From Bacteroidales bacterium (lineage in GTDB: Bacteria > Bacteroidota > Bacteroidia > Bacteroidales > F082): a stretch of 64,000 nucleotides of DNA. Both the position numbers and the translations under genes were made by a program. Positions 1-8,226 of this stretch are shown here, one piece after another; position 1 is the first letter of the stretch; each line of letters begins with the position of its first letter. Location of the stretch: contig JAGBQJ010000010.1 in the NCBI GenBank assembly GCA_017632935.1, positions 62,001-126,000 on the forward strand, given 5' to 3'. The notes beneath the pieces are model-generated. The model saw nothing but the letters and a program-made list of their open reading frames with translations, did no database searches and was not told the DNA's origin.

Positions 1-758
1 TAGATGTCAGCCAAGTGCATGTTGGTCCAGAGGTCTTCGGGGTCGATGCTGAGGGCGTATTCGTAGGGGTCGATGCTCTCCTCGTATTGGCCCATCATGC
101 GATAGACGTCGCCGATGTTGGTCCAGGCCTTGCTGTTATACGGGTCTTTGTCGACCAGTTTCTGGAAATAGTCGATGGCCTCTTCCTTGCGGCCTGAACT
201 GAGGTAGCAGCAGCGTATCTCGTGGTAGATGGTGTCTTTGTCGTCGGCGAGGGCCAAGGCTTTGCCGTAAAACTCAAGGGCGAGGTCATATTGCTGCATG
301 TGCTGGTATTCGTATGCGATGGCGTTGTAGAGCTCGAATTTCTCGTCCTCGTCGAAGTAGGGCAGGGCGCTGAAGTAGTTTTCCAAGGCCTCTTCCGACT
401 TGCCCAGGACAGCTAGGCAGGAGCCGAGGGTGAGAAAATAGTCTGGGTCGTCTTCGTCGTCGACGCGTTCCACCTGCTGCATGATATCGAAGGCACGTTG
501 GGCATCGTTTTCCAAGAGGTATTGGCGTGCATACTTGATTTTCAGCATGTTGCTTTCGGGATGCTGCGCCATGGCCATCTCCACAGCTTGCCGCGAGCGT
601 TTCAGCTGGTTGTTTTTGGTGTAGTGGTCGATGATGTATTCAAACTCCTCGCTGTCGAAATAAGCCGAGTCGTTGTCTTTCAACATCGCCTCGTACTTTT
701 CGAAGGATTTCTCCATCTCCGCTTCGTGCTCAAAATAATCGTCTTCGTCTTCAAACAT
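1..758 (-). CDS. Tetratricopeptide-repeat protein (C-terminus outside window)
   Basis: The frame is open from an ATG at 758 down to the left edge, so at least 252 residues are visible and the C-terminus is missing. The N-terminus is very acidic (MFEDEDDYFEHEAE). It is followed by helical repeats with TPR spacing and the usual small/aromatic pattern, for example the units around YFLTLGSCLAVLGKSEEAL, ALEFYGKALALADDKDTIY, and AWTNIGDVYRMMGQYEESI. No signal peptide or membrane segment is visible, so a cytoplasmic scaffold or adaptor is likely. TPR arrays bind partner proteins; the partner cannot be told from the sequence. It diverges from the gene at 844. I am sure of the repeat type, not of any specific function. 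Confidence 0.85.
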   Translation of the reverse strand, partial: MFEDEDDYFEHEAEMEKSFEKYEAMLKDNDSAYFDSEEFEYIIDHYTKNNQLKRSRQAVEMAMAQHPESNMLKIKYARQYLLENDAQRAFDIMQQVERVDDEDDPDYFLTLGSCLAVLGKSEEALENYFSALPYFDEDEKFELYNAIAYEYQHMQQYDLALEFYGKALALADDKDTIYHEIRCCYLSSGRKEEAIDYFQKLVDKDPYNSKAWTNIGDVYRMMGQYEESIDPYEYALSIDPEDLWTNMHLADI

Positions 759-785
759 GATAGCTTGCCTCTCGGAATTTTGGTG

Positions 786-793
786 CAAAAATA
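786..793 (-). promoter_or_regulatory. Bacteroidota -7 element for the TPR gene
   Basis: On the minus strand this reads TATTTTTG followed by C, matching the Bacteroidota -7 consensus TAnnTTTG, 28 bp upstream of the ATG at 758. No clear TTTG -33 partner is seen. It is paired back-to-back with the plus-strand element at 825. Confidence 0.45.
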
Positions 794-824
794 ATAAATA
801 TGGCGGATATAAGGGCTTTTTTTG

Positions 825-832
825 TATTTTTG
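825..832 (+). promoter_or_regulatory. Bacteroidota -7 element for the zinc-ribbon gene pair
   Basis: TATTTTTG lies 11 bp before the ATG at 844 and matches TAnnTTTG. Its position supports ATG 844 over the earlier in-frame ATG at 757, because that earlier start would lie upstream of the promoter and would overlap the TPR gene start. Confidence 0.5.
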
Positions 833-843
833 TAGGGTTAAAC

Positions 844-1593
844 ATGAGCGATATGATAGCTGTAATTGTCCTTGTTCTTGTTGTATTGGTCACGGTTGTC
901 GGTTTTTTCTATTGGCGGCGTGCCCGTAGGGAATACAACAGCCGAGATGCGAAAAAAGGCGCTTATCATGGAGTAAAAGAAGGAAGTGTGACCTTTTTGG
1001 ACAGCTTCAAGCATGAATGGTGGGGCTCGCCTTGGGCGGGTCGTCCACGTCGCGGCGGTATCTTGGGTGGTTTTTCATTCGTTGCGATGACAGGTATTGT
1101 TTTAATGCTTTCTATGGTGTTATTGGAGTTGGATGTAGAGATCCTGTTCAAATACGATTATGCAGGTTTGGCCTTGATGGATGTATTCCTTTGTTTTACA
1201 TGGGTGTGCTTTAGGCAAAACCGACAAGCGTTGAAAATGGCAGAGTTTTTGTCAAAGGACACAGTGAGGGCTAAGGAACTCTATCAAACGGCTTTCAAAT
1301 TTTGGCCTACCAGAGTTTCAAGATGGATAGCACCTTGGCTTGGGGTGGTGTATTATTTCAAGTTCAAGAAAAAGATTGCCAGCCTTCCTGAATACTGTTG
1401 CCCGACTTGTGGAGCGCCGATGGAGAAAGATGAGACTTATCAGTTGTCGGAAGAGCACAAAAGGGAGGTGGAAGCCGGAACATTGGTTTTTGAGCCTTTC
1501 CGTTGTAGCAAAGGACACGAGTTTGTGATGGTTGACAGAGGTACAAGGTTTGATGATTATCCCACTCGGAAAGTGTATTATGGATTTGAATAA
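844..1593 (+). CDS. Membrane protein with zinc ribbon, paralogue of the next gene's C-terminal half
   Basis: 249 residues from the ATG at 844. An N-terminal hydrophobic segment (about residues 4-22) is followed by a short basic linker, a conserved EWWGSPW patch, two further hydrophobic segments (about 75-95 and 100-120), an APWLGVVYYFKFKKK patch and a CCPTCGAPM zinc-ribbon half with a later C-x-KGHEF pair. The same order (EWSGSPW, two membrane segments, APWLGIIYFLKLK, CPSCGGLM, CEFGHKY) occurs in the neighbouring TPM protein, so the two genes are tandem paralogues. This copy lacks the TPM domain and the second zinc ribbon. The stop is 15 bp from the next start, so they are almost certainly co-transcribed. 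Function is unknown; a partner of the TPM protein is an inference. Confidence 0.8.
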   Translation: MSDMIAVIVLVLVVLVTVVGFFYWRRARREYNSRDAKKGAYHGVKEGSVTFLDSFKHEWWGSPWAGRPRRGGILGGFSFVAMTGIVLMLSMVLLELDVEILFKYDYAGLALMDVFLCFTWVCFRQNRQALKMAEFLSKDTVRAKELYQTAFKFWPTRVSRWIAPWLGVVYYFKFKKKIASLPEYCCPTCGAPMEKDETYQLSEEHKREVEAGTLVFEPFRCSKGHEFVMVDRGTRFDDYPTRKVYYGFE

Positions 1594-1608
1594 TGAGTGA
1601 GTACGAAA

Positions 1609-3177
1609 ATGAAACGGCTTTTTTTGTTTTTGTTCTTTTTTGTTGGTATAACCACATCAGCCCAAACAGTATGGACGGTGGAGACGGTGCCCAATACACG
1701 CATGCAGGGCAACAACATACACGTCTCTGACCCTGACGGTTTCCTGAGTGATAGTGCTGAGATGAATATCAACGCTGCCCTTTGTTCCATTCGTGAGCAG
1801 GCGGATGTGTTTTTGGTTACCTTAGCCACCATAGGCGAAGCCGAACCGAAGCATTTTGCCACCAAGTTATTTAATCGTTGGGGTATTGGCGACGCTGAGA
1901 CGAACAATGGCGTGTTGTTGCTCTTCGTCGAAGACCAGCATGCTATGGAGTTTGAGACGGGCTACGGCGCTGAGACTATTCTTACTGATGCGAAATGCGA
2001 ACGTATCTTCAGCAAAACCATGGTGCCGTTCTTCAAGAAGGGTGATTATGAAGCGGGTCTTATGGCTGGTGTGGGTGAAATAGTCGTTGCCTATGGAGGC
2101 ACGGTGCCTGACGGACTGAAAGCTACGCACTCGGAGGAGGAAAAGAAATACAAAGACCCTCGTGGGATTGCCGATGAGCTTGGAACAACTTGGTACACGA
2201 TTTTCTTTGGCCTTTTCATCTTGCTGACGCCTTTGCTGGGATTCTTTTACTGGATCGTCAAACTGGGCGTCAAGGACAAGTCGGCTGCCAAGCTCTACAA
2301 CGGCATCGATGAGGGCGATGCCATCTACATCGACGCAATGGATGCGGAATGGTCGGGTTCGCCTTGGGGTAGTATGGGCTGTCTCGGTGGAATGTTGATA
2401 GGGCTGTCTGTGTTTTTGTGGGGAATAGTCGCATTCGTTGTGGTGGAAGAAGGCTTTCCTAACGTGCATGGCGATGCCAAGGATCATTGGTGGATTGCCA
2501 TCACCTTGTTTTTGTACCTTACCTTTATCTGTTTTTGTCACAATCGGCGACTCATGAGGATATCGAAGCGATTGGCCATTAAATCGTTGAATCCGAAGAA
2601 GATTTACGAAATCGCCCTCAGTCATACATCCAACCAAATAGCGATGTGGATGGCCCCTTGGCTTGGCATCATATATTTTCTCAAGCTCAAGCATCGGATC
2701 AAAAAGGCGTCAGATTGCGTCTGCCCCTCCTGTGGGGGCTTGATGAAAAGCGACAGTGACTTCGCGCTGTCTCAGATTCATCAGACGGAAGCTAAATTGG
2801 GAGCTTTGCGTTTCCATCCCTACCGCTGCGAGTTTGGACATAAGTATGTGCTGAAGGAGAAAGGTGGAAACTATGCCAATTTCACGACTTGTTTGAAGTG
2901 CGGTGCCTTTTTGTGTCAGAAGACCGATACCCAGATAGTGCGCCAGGCTGATTATGCGAACAAAGGGGAGAAAATAGAGACCTACGTTTGCAGACATTGC
3001 GGTGAGACCACAATGAAGAACATCACGATTCCTAAGAAGGTAAAATCGTACAGTGGAGGGAGCGGAGGAAGCTATTCCTCAGGCTCTTCAAGCAGGAGCC
3101 ATTCATCACACCATTCGTCTCACGGGTCGTTTGGCGGCGGACGAAGCGGCGGCGGCGGTTATTCAGGACGGTGGTAA
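1609..3177 (+). CDS. TPM-domain membrane protein with double zinc ribbon and Gly/Ser-rich tail
   Basis: 522 residues. ATG 1609 was chosen over the in-frame GTG at 1597 because it begins directly with a signal peptide (MKRLFLFLFFFVGITTSAQ). A TPM domain (PF04536-like; hallmarks FLSDSAEMNINAAL, RWGIGDAETNNGVLLL, ETGYGAE) spans about residues 35-175. Transmembrane segments follow near 205-225 and 270-315, then an APWLGIIYFLKLK patch, CPSCG and CLKCG/CRHCG zinc-ribbon pairs, and a low-complexity SSHHSSHGSFGGGRSGGGGY tail ending GRW. TPM proteins with GGG-x-SGRW ends are common in bacteria. Some members are linked to photosystem repair in plants or act as phosphatases, but the bacterial role is poorly known. 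Co-transcribed with its shorter paralogue at 844. Confidence 0.85.
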   Translation: MKRLFLFLFFFVGITTSAQTVWTVETVPNTRMQGNNIHVSDPDGFLSDSAEMNINAALCSIREQADVFLVTLATIGEAEPKHFATKLFNRWGIGDAETNNGVLLLFVEDQHAMEFETGYGAETILTDAKCERIFSKTMVPFFKKGDYEAGLMAGVGEIVVAYGGTVPDGLKATHSEEEKKYKDPRGIADELGTTWYTIFFGLFILLTPLLGFFYWIVKLGVKDKSAAKLYNGIDEGDAIYIDAMDAEWSGSPWGSMGCLGGMLIGLSVFLWGIVAFVVVEEGFPNVHGDAKDHWWIAITLFLYLTFICFCHNRRLMRISKRLAIKSLNPKKIYEIALSHTSNQIAMWMAPWLGIIYFLKLKHRIKKASDCVCPSCGGLMKSDSDFALSQIHQTEAKLGALRFHPYRCEFGHKYVLKEKGGNYANFTTCLKCGAFLCQKTDTQIVRQADYANKGEKIETYVCRHCGETTMKNITIPKKVKSYSGGSGGSYSSGSSSRSHSSHHSSHGSFGGGRSGGGGYSGRW

Positions 3178-3207
3178 AATTATCTGTTTATATATCATTA
3201 TTTTTCA

Positions 3208-3215
3208 TAGTTTTG
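3208..3215 (+). promoter_or_regulatory. Bacteroidota -7 element for the transketolase operon
   Basis: TAGTTTTG followed by C matches TAnnTTTG and lies 28 bp upstream of the transketolase ATG at 3244, in the only AT-rich gap between the TPM gene and this operon. No strong -33 TTTG is seen at the expected distance. Confidence 0.45.
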
Positions 3216-3243
3216 CAATTGGAAATTATCAAATAATAATTAT

Positions 3244-4086
3244 ATGACTATCAATGAATTAGAAAGAATTGCCTCGCAAGTGCGCCGCGACATCATCCGT
3301 ATGGTGCATGGCTGCCAGTCGGGTCACCCGGGCGGTTCTCTGGGCGCGACAGACATCGTCACAGCCCTGTATTTCGACCAGATGCAAATCGACCCCGCCA
3401 AGTTCCGCATGGACGGCAACGGTGAGGACATGTTTTTCCTCTCCAACGGTCACATCAGCCCGATGCTTTATAGCATCTTGGCGCGTCGTGGCTATTTCCC
3501 TGTCAGTGAATTAGCCACTTTCCGCCGTCTCGGTACACGGCTGCAAGGCCATCCTACCACGGCTGAGGGCTTGCCGGGCATTCGCATCGCCTCGGGCTCT
3601 TTGGGGCAAGGACTCTCTGTTGCTGTCGGCGCAGCCCAAGCCAAGCGGCTGAATGGCGACAAACACCTTGTCTTCGTCCTCATGGGAGACGGTGAGCAAG
3701 GGGAAGGCCAGATCTGGGAAGCGGCCCTGTATGCCCCTGCCAAAGGTGTTGACAACCTTGTCGCCATCATCGACTACAACAAGAAACAGATTGACGGTTC
3801 CACTGACGAGGTGCTCAACCTCGGCGACCTTCGCGCCAAGTACGAAGCCTTTGGCTGGAACGTCCTCGAGATGAGCGGCAACAACATGCAGGCCGTGGTA
3901 AACACCTTGAAGTTCGCCCGCGAGAACGCCTTCCAAGGCAAGCCACAGCTCATTTTGGCGCATACCGAAATGGGCTTTGGCGTCGACTTCATGGTGGGCG
4001 ACCATAAATGGCACGGCACGCCGCCCAACGACGAGCAAGCCGCAAACGCACTCTCACAACTTACAGAAACTTTAGGAGATTATTGA
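3244..4086 (+). CDS. Transketolase, N-terminal (ThDP-binding) subunit
   Basis: 280 residues, the length of the N-terminal half of a split transketolase (EC 2.2.1.1). It binds the thiamine diphosphate phosphates through the motif that begins GDG at residues 148-150 and ends at the asparagine of DYNKKQ (N179). The SGHPGGSLG segment (H28) is the conserved substrate-site histidine region. Together with the next gene it transfers two-carbon ketol units in the non-oxidative pentose phosphate pathway in the cytoplasm. The second subunit starts 1 bp after this stop, so translation is probably coupled. Many Bacteroides use a single-chain enzyme, so the split form is a useful lineage marker. Confidence 0.96.
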   Translation: MTINELERIASQVRRDIIRMVHGCQSGHPGGSLGATDIVTALYFDQMQIDPAKFRMDGNGEDMFFLSNGHISPMLYSILARRGYFPVSELATFRRLGTRLQGHPTTAEGLPGIRIASGSLGQGLSVAVGAAQAKRLNGDKHLVFVLMGDGEQGEGQIWEAALYAPAKGVDNLVAIIDYNKKQIDGSTDEVLNLGDLRAKYEAFGWNVLEMSGNNMQAVVNTLKFARENAFQGKPQLILAHTEMGFGVDFMVGDHKWHGTPPNDEQAANALSQLTETLGDY

Positions 4087-4087
4087 T

Positions 4088-5038
4088 ATGGATTTCACGA
4101 TTCAAAACCAAAAAGATACAAGATCGGGATTTGGTGAAGGCTTGCTTGAGGCGGGCCGCCGCAACCCCAAGGTGGTGGCCTTCTGCGCCGACCTCACCCC
4201 TTCGCTCAAGATGGGCGACTTCGCCAAGGAGTTCCCCGAGCGTTTCTTCCAGACGGGCATCGCCGAAGCCAACATGATTGACATGGCGGCAGGCATGGCC
4301 TTGAGCGGTTTCGTGCCGTTCACGGGCAGCTTCGCGGCTTTTGCCACGGGGCGCGTCTACGACCAAATACGCATGTGCGTGGCTTATTCCAACAAGAACG
4401 TGAAGATTGCCGCCTCTCATGCAGGTGTCACCCTCGGCGAGGACGGTGCCACGCACCAAATCCTTGAGGACATCGGCTTGATGAAGATGCTGCCCAACAT
4501 GACCGTCATCGTGCCTTGTGATTTCAACCAGACCAAGAACGCCACCATCGCCGCCGCCGAATACGACGGCCCCGTGTACCTGCGTTTCGGTCGCCCGAAA
4601 GTGCCGAACTTCACCCCCGTGGACGAGAAATTTGTCATCGGCAAGGCTCAGATGCTGCAAGAAGGTACGGATGTGACCATCTTCGCTTGTGGTCACCTTG
4701 TTTGGAAGGCCGTGCAAGCTCTACCGATACTGAAAGAGATGGGCATCAACGCGGAACTCATCAACATCCATACCATCAAGCCACTGGACGTGGAGGCCGT
4801 GCTGGAGTCGGTGCGCAAGACCCGTTGTGTGGTCACGGCCGAGGAGCATCAGCGCAACGGAGGCTTGGGCGACAGCATCGCGCAAGTGCTCGCCTTGAAC
4901 ATGCCTTGCCCGATGGAGATGGTGGCTGTCAATGATGTGTTTGGCCAAAGCGGCACGCCTGACGAGCTGCTGAAAGCCTACCACCTCGACACACCCGACA
5001 TCGTGGAGGCTGTGAAAAAAGTTGTTGCCAGGAAATAA
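4088..5038 (+). CDS. Transketolase, C-terminal (pyrimidine-binding) subunit
   Basis: 316 residues, matching the pyrimidine-binding plus C-terminal domains of transketolase. The catalytic glutamate that activates thiamine diphosphate is E60 in QTGIAEANM. The conserved SHAGVTLGEDGATHQ stretch follows at about 113-127, and a C-terminal domain (about 190-310) begins near the DVTIFACGH strand. It forms the active heteromer with the product of the gene ending 1 bp upstream. Length and motifs are intact. The 30 bp gap to the phosphatase gene downstream has no obvious terminator, so read-through is possible. Confidence 0.96.
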   Translation: MDFTIQNQKDTRSGFGEGLLEAGRRNPKVVAFCADLTPSLKMGDFAKEFPERFFQTGIAEANMIDMAAGMALSGFVPFTGSFAAFATGRVYDQIRMCVAYSNKNVKIAASHAGVTLGEDGATHQILEDIGLMKMLPNMTVIVPCDFNQTKNATIAAAEYDGPVYLRFGRPKVPNFTPVDEKFVIGKAQMLQEGTDVTIFACGHLVWKAVQALPILKEMGINAELINIHTIKPLDVEAVLESVRKTRCVVTAEEHQRNGGLGDSIAQVLALNMPCPMEMVAVNDVFGQSGTPDELLKAYHLDTPDIVEAVKKVVARK

Positions 5039-5068
5039 TAAATCCTTAAAATACGCATTAATCCGAAT

Positions 5069-6235
5069 ATGAAAAAACTAACAGCACTACTCCTAAGTAT
5101 ATTCCTTTTTCTTGGCACGATGACTTGCTGTGCTCAAAAGGAAGAGTCTCAAGAGCCTGCAAAAGCCGTCAACGTCATATACTTGATTGGCGACGGTATG
5201 GCCTTGCCGCAAGTCTATGCCGCCATGTTGGCCACTGGCGATGAAATGACCTTCTCGCAATTCCCCTACATCGGTGTTGTTGACACGCGCTCGGCCAGCA
5301 ACGACATCACCGATTCAGCTGCCGGAGGAACGGCTTTGGCCTCTGATCACAGGACCAAGAACGGCATGGTCGGCATGAATCCCGACTCCATCCCGGTGAA
5401 GACGGTGCTGGAAGCCTTGAAGGAACAAGGTAAAGAGACGGGCATTGTGGTGTCGTGCTACGTCACCCATGCTACCCCCGCCGTTTTCTATGCCAAAGAG
5501 CCGAAACGCTCAAATTATGAGAATATCGCCCTGCAACTGGCTGAGACGGATAACGTCAACTTGATTATCGGTGGCGGACGCAAACACTTTAACCAGCGCG
5601 ATGACAGCCTCAACCTCATTGAACGCATGGAGAATGAACTGGGCTGGAAGGTGTACGATACTTTGGCCGACATCGACGAGACCTGCAAGAAATATGCTGT
5701 TCTGGCCAACGATGACCACATGCCCAAAGCGGCGGAACGTGGCGACTTCCTGCCGCGTGCCGTGAAGACGGCCTTGAGGACTCTGGACAGTGCTGCAAAC
5801 GGCTTCTTCCTCATGGTGGAAGGCTCGCAAATCGATTTTGCATGCCATGCCAACGACTCCACCTGGATGATGGACGAGATGCTCGACTTCGACTATGCCG
5901 TTCAAGTGGCGTTGGACTATGCCAAGGAGAAAGGCAATACGCTTGTGGTGGTCACCGCCGACCATGAGACGGGTGGCCTGACCTTCCCCGACAAGCAAGG
6001 TAAATACACCAACGTGTCCTTCGCCTATTCTACGGGTAGTCACACCAGCTTGCCGGTGTTGGTCTATGCCTACGGACCTGGTGCTGAACAGTTCACGGGC
6101 TGGATGCAGAACAAAGACCTTAAGGCTAAAATCATGAATGCCTGTGGCTTGGAGAACATCAGCGACAGCATCGTGGAAAACCCGAAACGTTTCAAGGCCG
6201 TAAAGACAAACCTCGACTCCAACCCTAACAACTGA
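5069..6235 (+). CDS. Alkaline phosphatase, exported
   Basis: 388 residues with an N-terminal signal peptide ending near MTCCAQ; the Cys pair at 20-21 leaves open whether it is a lipoprotein, since the residues before it fit a lipobox poorly. The alkaline phosphatase superfamily core is intact: metal-binding IGDGM (D42), the nucleophile serine S83 in DSAAGGTALA, the DHRTKNGMVG loop, VTHATPAVFYA, VEGSQIDFACH and the late TADHETGG metal ligands. It hydrolyses phosphomonoesters outside the cytoplasmic membrane to release phosphate. No PHO-box-like site is evident upstream; co-transcription with transketolase is likely. Substrate specificity is not readable. Confidence 0.93.
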   Translation: MKKLTALLLSIFLFLGTMTCCAQKEESQEPAKAVNVIYLIGDGMALPQVYAAMLATGDEMTFSQFPYIGVVDTRSASNDITDSAAGGTALASDHRTKNGMVGMNPDSIPVKTVLEALKEQGKETGIVVSCYVTHATPAVFYAKEPKRSNYENIALQLAETDNVNLIIGGGRKHFNQRDDSLNLIERMENELGWKVYDTLADIDETCKKYAVLANDDHMPKAAERGDFLPRAVKTALRTLDSAANGFFLMVEGSQIDFACHANDSTWMMDEMLDFDYAVQVALDYAKEKGNTLVVVTADHETGGLTFPDKQGKYTNVSFAYSTGSHTSLPVLVYAYGPGAEQFTGWMQNKDLKAKIMNACGLENISDSIVENPKRFKAVKTNLDSNPNN

Positions 6236-6246
6236 TTACAGTCCCG

Positions 6247-8205
6247 ATGAAACTCTCTGTCGTCATCGTCAATTACAACGTCGAGTACTTCCTCGAGCAA
6301 TGCCTTTATTCGGTGCGTCGCGCCATGCAAGGCATTGAGGGCGAAGTTTTCGTCGTCGACAACAACTCCGTTGACGGCTCGTTGAAGATGCTGGCGCAGA
6401 AGTTTCCCGAGGTGAAGGTCATTGCCAATAAGGAGAATGTGGGCTTCAGTAGGGCCAACAACCAAGCCATCCGTGTGTCGACAGGCGAATACGTGCTGCT
6501 GCTCAATCCCGATACTGTGGTCGAGGACGACACCTTCTCGAAGTGCATTGCCTTCATGGACAGCCATCCAGATGCGGGTGGTCTCGGCGTGAAGATGGTG
6601 GACGGCAAGGGACAGTTCTTGCCCGAGTCGAAACGCGGATTGCCTACTGCTAGGACAGCGTTCTATAAGATGTTTGGCCTTACCAAATTGTTTCCGCATA
6701 GCAAGCGTTTCGCTCGCTATTACATGGGTCACCTCTCCAATGACGAGACCAACGAAGTGGAGATTTTGGCAGGCGCCTACATGCTGATGCGCAAGGAAAC
6801 ACTGGACAAAGTTGGCCTGTTAGACGAGACCTTCTTCATGTACGGCGAGGACATCGACCTGTCGTACCGCATCACGCAGGGTGGCTACAAGAACTACTAT
6901 TTCCCTGAGACACGCATCATCCACTACAAGGGCGAGAGCACGAAGAAGACCAGTGTCAACTATGTGTTTGTCTTCTATCGCGCCATGGAAATCTTTGCCA
7001 AGAAACATTTTGGCAACTCATGGGCGAAGTCGTTCTCGTTCCTTATTAATATAGCCATTTACCTCAAGGCGTTTTTTGCTTTGGTGTCGCAGTTTTTCCA
7101 CAAGGCGGCCGTACCTTTCCTTGATGCGGTGTTGGGCTACGGCGGTTTGGCAGCCATCAGTTATTTCTGGGGTCGCGGCATCATCTACGAAGGTGTGGGC
7201 AGCTATCCTGCCTTGCTCTTCGCCGCCGTGTTGCCCGCCTATATCTTGATTTGGCTGCTGTCAACCTATTTCACTGGCGGCTACGACAAACCATACAACA
7301 TCGGCAAGGCCGTGTTGGGCGTGGCTTTTGGCAGTGCCGTGATTTTGGTGCTGTATGCCTTATTACCCTTAAGTCTGCGTTTCTCTCGCGCCTTGATTTT
7401 GTTCGGTATGTTGTGGCTGGCTATGGAGATGAGCCTCACGCGTTTCATCGGCATCCTGTCGGGCAATGAGAACTTCAAGTCAAAAAAGACGGAGAAGAAA
7501 CGCTTCCTCGTTATTGGCAGTCCTGAAGAGACGCAGCGTGTCAACGCTATTCTGGAGAGTACCTCCATCAAGCCGGACTTCATCGGTTTGGTGAGTTCGG
7601 AGACGCAAGGCGAGGCTCCCGAGGGTTTCATCGGTAACCTCTCGCAGGTGCCCGATATCATTGAGATTTACAAAATCACTGAGGTCATCTTTTGCTCTAA
7701 GGATGTCCCGCATCAGGTCATCATCGACAAGATGGTGGACTGGCATGCCACCAACGTGGACTACAAGATTGCGCCTGAGGACAGTCTGTCCATCATCGGC
7801 AGCAACAGCATCAACACCCGTGGTGACCTCTACACTGTCGACATTAAGGCCATTGACACGGTGGCCAACCGCCGCAACAAGCGTCTCTTCGATGTGGTGA
7901 TGAGTGGCTTCAGCATCCTCTTCTGGCTGCCGTTGGCCTTAGTGGTTAAAAAGCCCGTGCGTTTCCTAAAAAATGCATTGTTGGTTTTGTTGGGCCGCCG
8001 CACCTGGGTGGGCTATTGCTCGCCTGCCGACGAGTCGCAGAAACTGCCCAAGATCCGTAAAGGCGTTTACAATCCAGCGTCCTATATGGAAAAGAATCTC
8101 GATGCTGATGTCCTCAACCAGTTGAACCTGCTTTATGCTCGAGATTATACCGTTTGGAAAGACGCGGAGATTTTCTTTAGATCTGTGGCAACGAAATCAA
8201 CATAA
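6247..8205 (+). CDS. Glycosyltransferase family 2 fused to membrane segments and a decayed sugar-phosphate transferase-like domain
   Basis: 652 residues. Residues 1-235 are a GT2 (GT-A fold) transferase of the rhamnosyltransferase-like type: SVVIVNYNV, FVVDNNSVDGS, NVGFSRANNQ, LLNPDTVV and a FFMYGEDIDLSYR acceptor motif. About 265-425 holds roughly five membrane segments. About 415-540 resembles the Rossmann-like CoA-binding-type region found before polyprenyl-phosphate sugar transferases (RFLVIGSPEETQ, FIGLVSS, IFCSKDVP). The last part starts like such a transferase (KRLFDVVMSGFSILFWLPLAL) but jumps directly to the RRTWVGY end and lacks the segment that carries the catalytic Asp-Glu pair. 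It likely builds a surface glycan; the C-terminal part is probably non-catalytic (inference). Confidence 0.87.
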   Translation: MKLSVVIVNYNVEYFLEQCLYSVRRAMQGIEGEVFVVDNNSVDGSLKMLAQKFPEVKVIANKENVGFSRANNQAIRVSTGEYVLLLNPDTVVEDDTFSKCIAFMDSHPDAGGLGVKMVDGKGQFLPESKRGLPTARTAFYKMFGLTKLFPHSKRFARYYMGHLSNDETNEVEILAGAYMLMRKETLDKVGLLDETFFMYGEDIDLSYRITQGGYKNYYFPETRIIHYKGESTKKTSVNYVFVFYRAMEIFAKKHFGNSWAKSFSFLINIAIYLKAFFALVSQFFHKAAVPFLDAVLGYGGLAAISYFWGRGIIYEGVGSYPALLFAAVLPAYILIWLLSTYFTGGYDKPYNIGKAVLGVAFGSAVILVLYALLPLSLRFSRALILFGMLWLAMEMSLTRFIGILSGNENFKSKKTEKKRFLVIGSPEETQRVNAILESTSIKPDFIGLVSSETQGEAPEGFIGNLSQVPDIIEIYKITEVIFCSKDVPHQVIIDKMVDWHATNVDYKIAPEDSLSIIGSNSINTRGDLYTVDIKAIDTVANRRNKRLFDVVMSGFSILFWLPLALVVKKPVRFLKNALLVLLGRRTWVGYCSPADESQKLPKIRKGVYNPASYMEKNLDADVLNQLNLLYARDYTVWKDAEIFFRSVATKST

Positions 8206-8226
8206 ACCCAATAAAATAAATAAAAA

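Noticed and set aside
1867-2694. A 275-codon minus-strand frame opposite the TPM gene
   Set aside because: No recognisable motif and it overlaps clear TPM and zinc-ribbon coding sequence.
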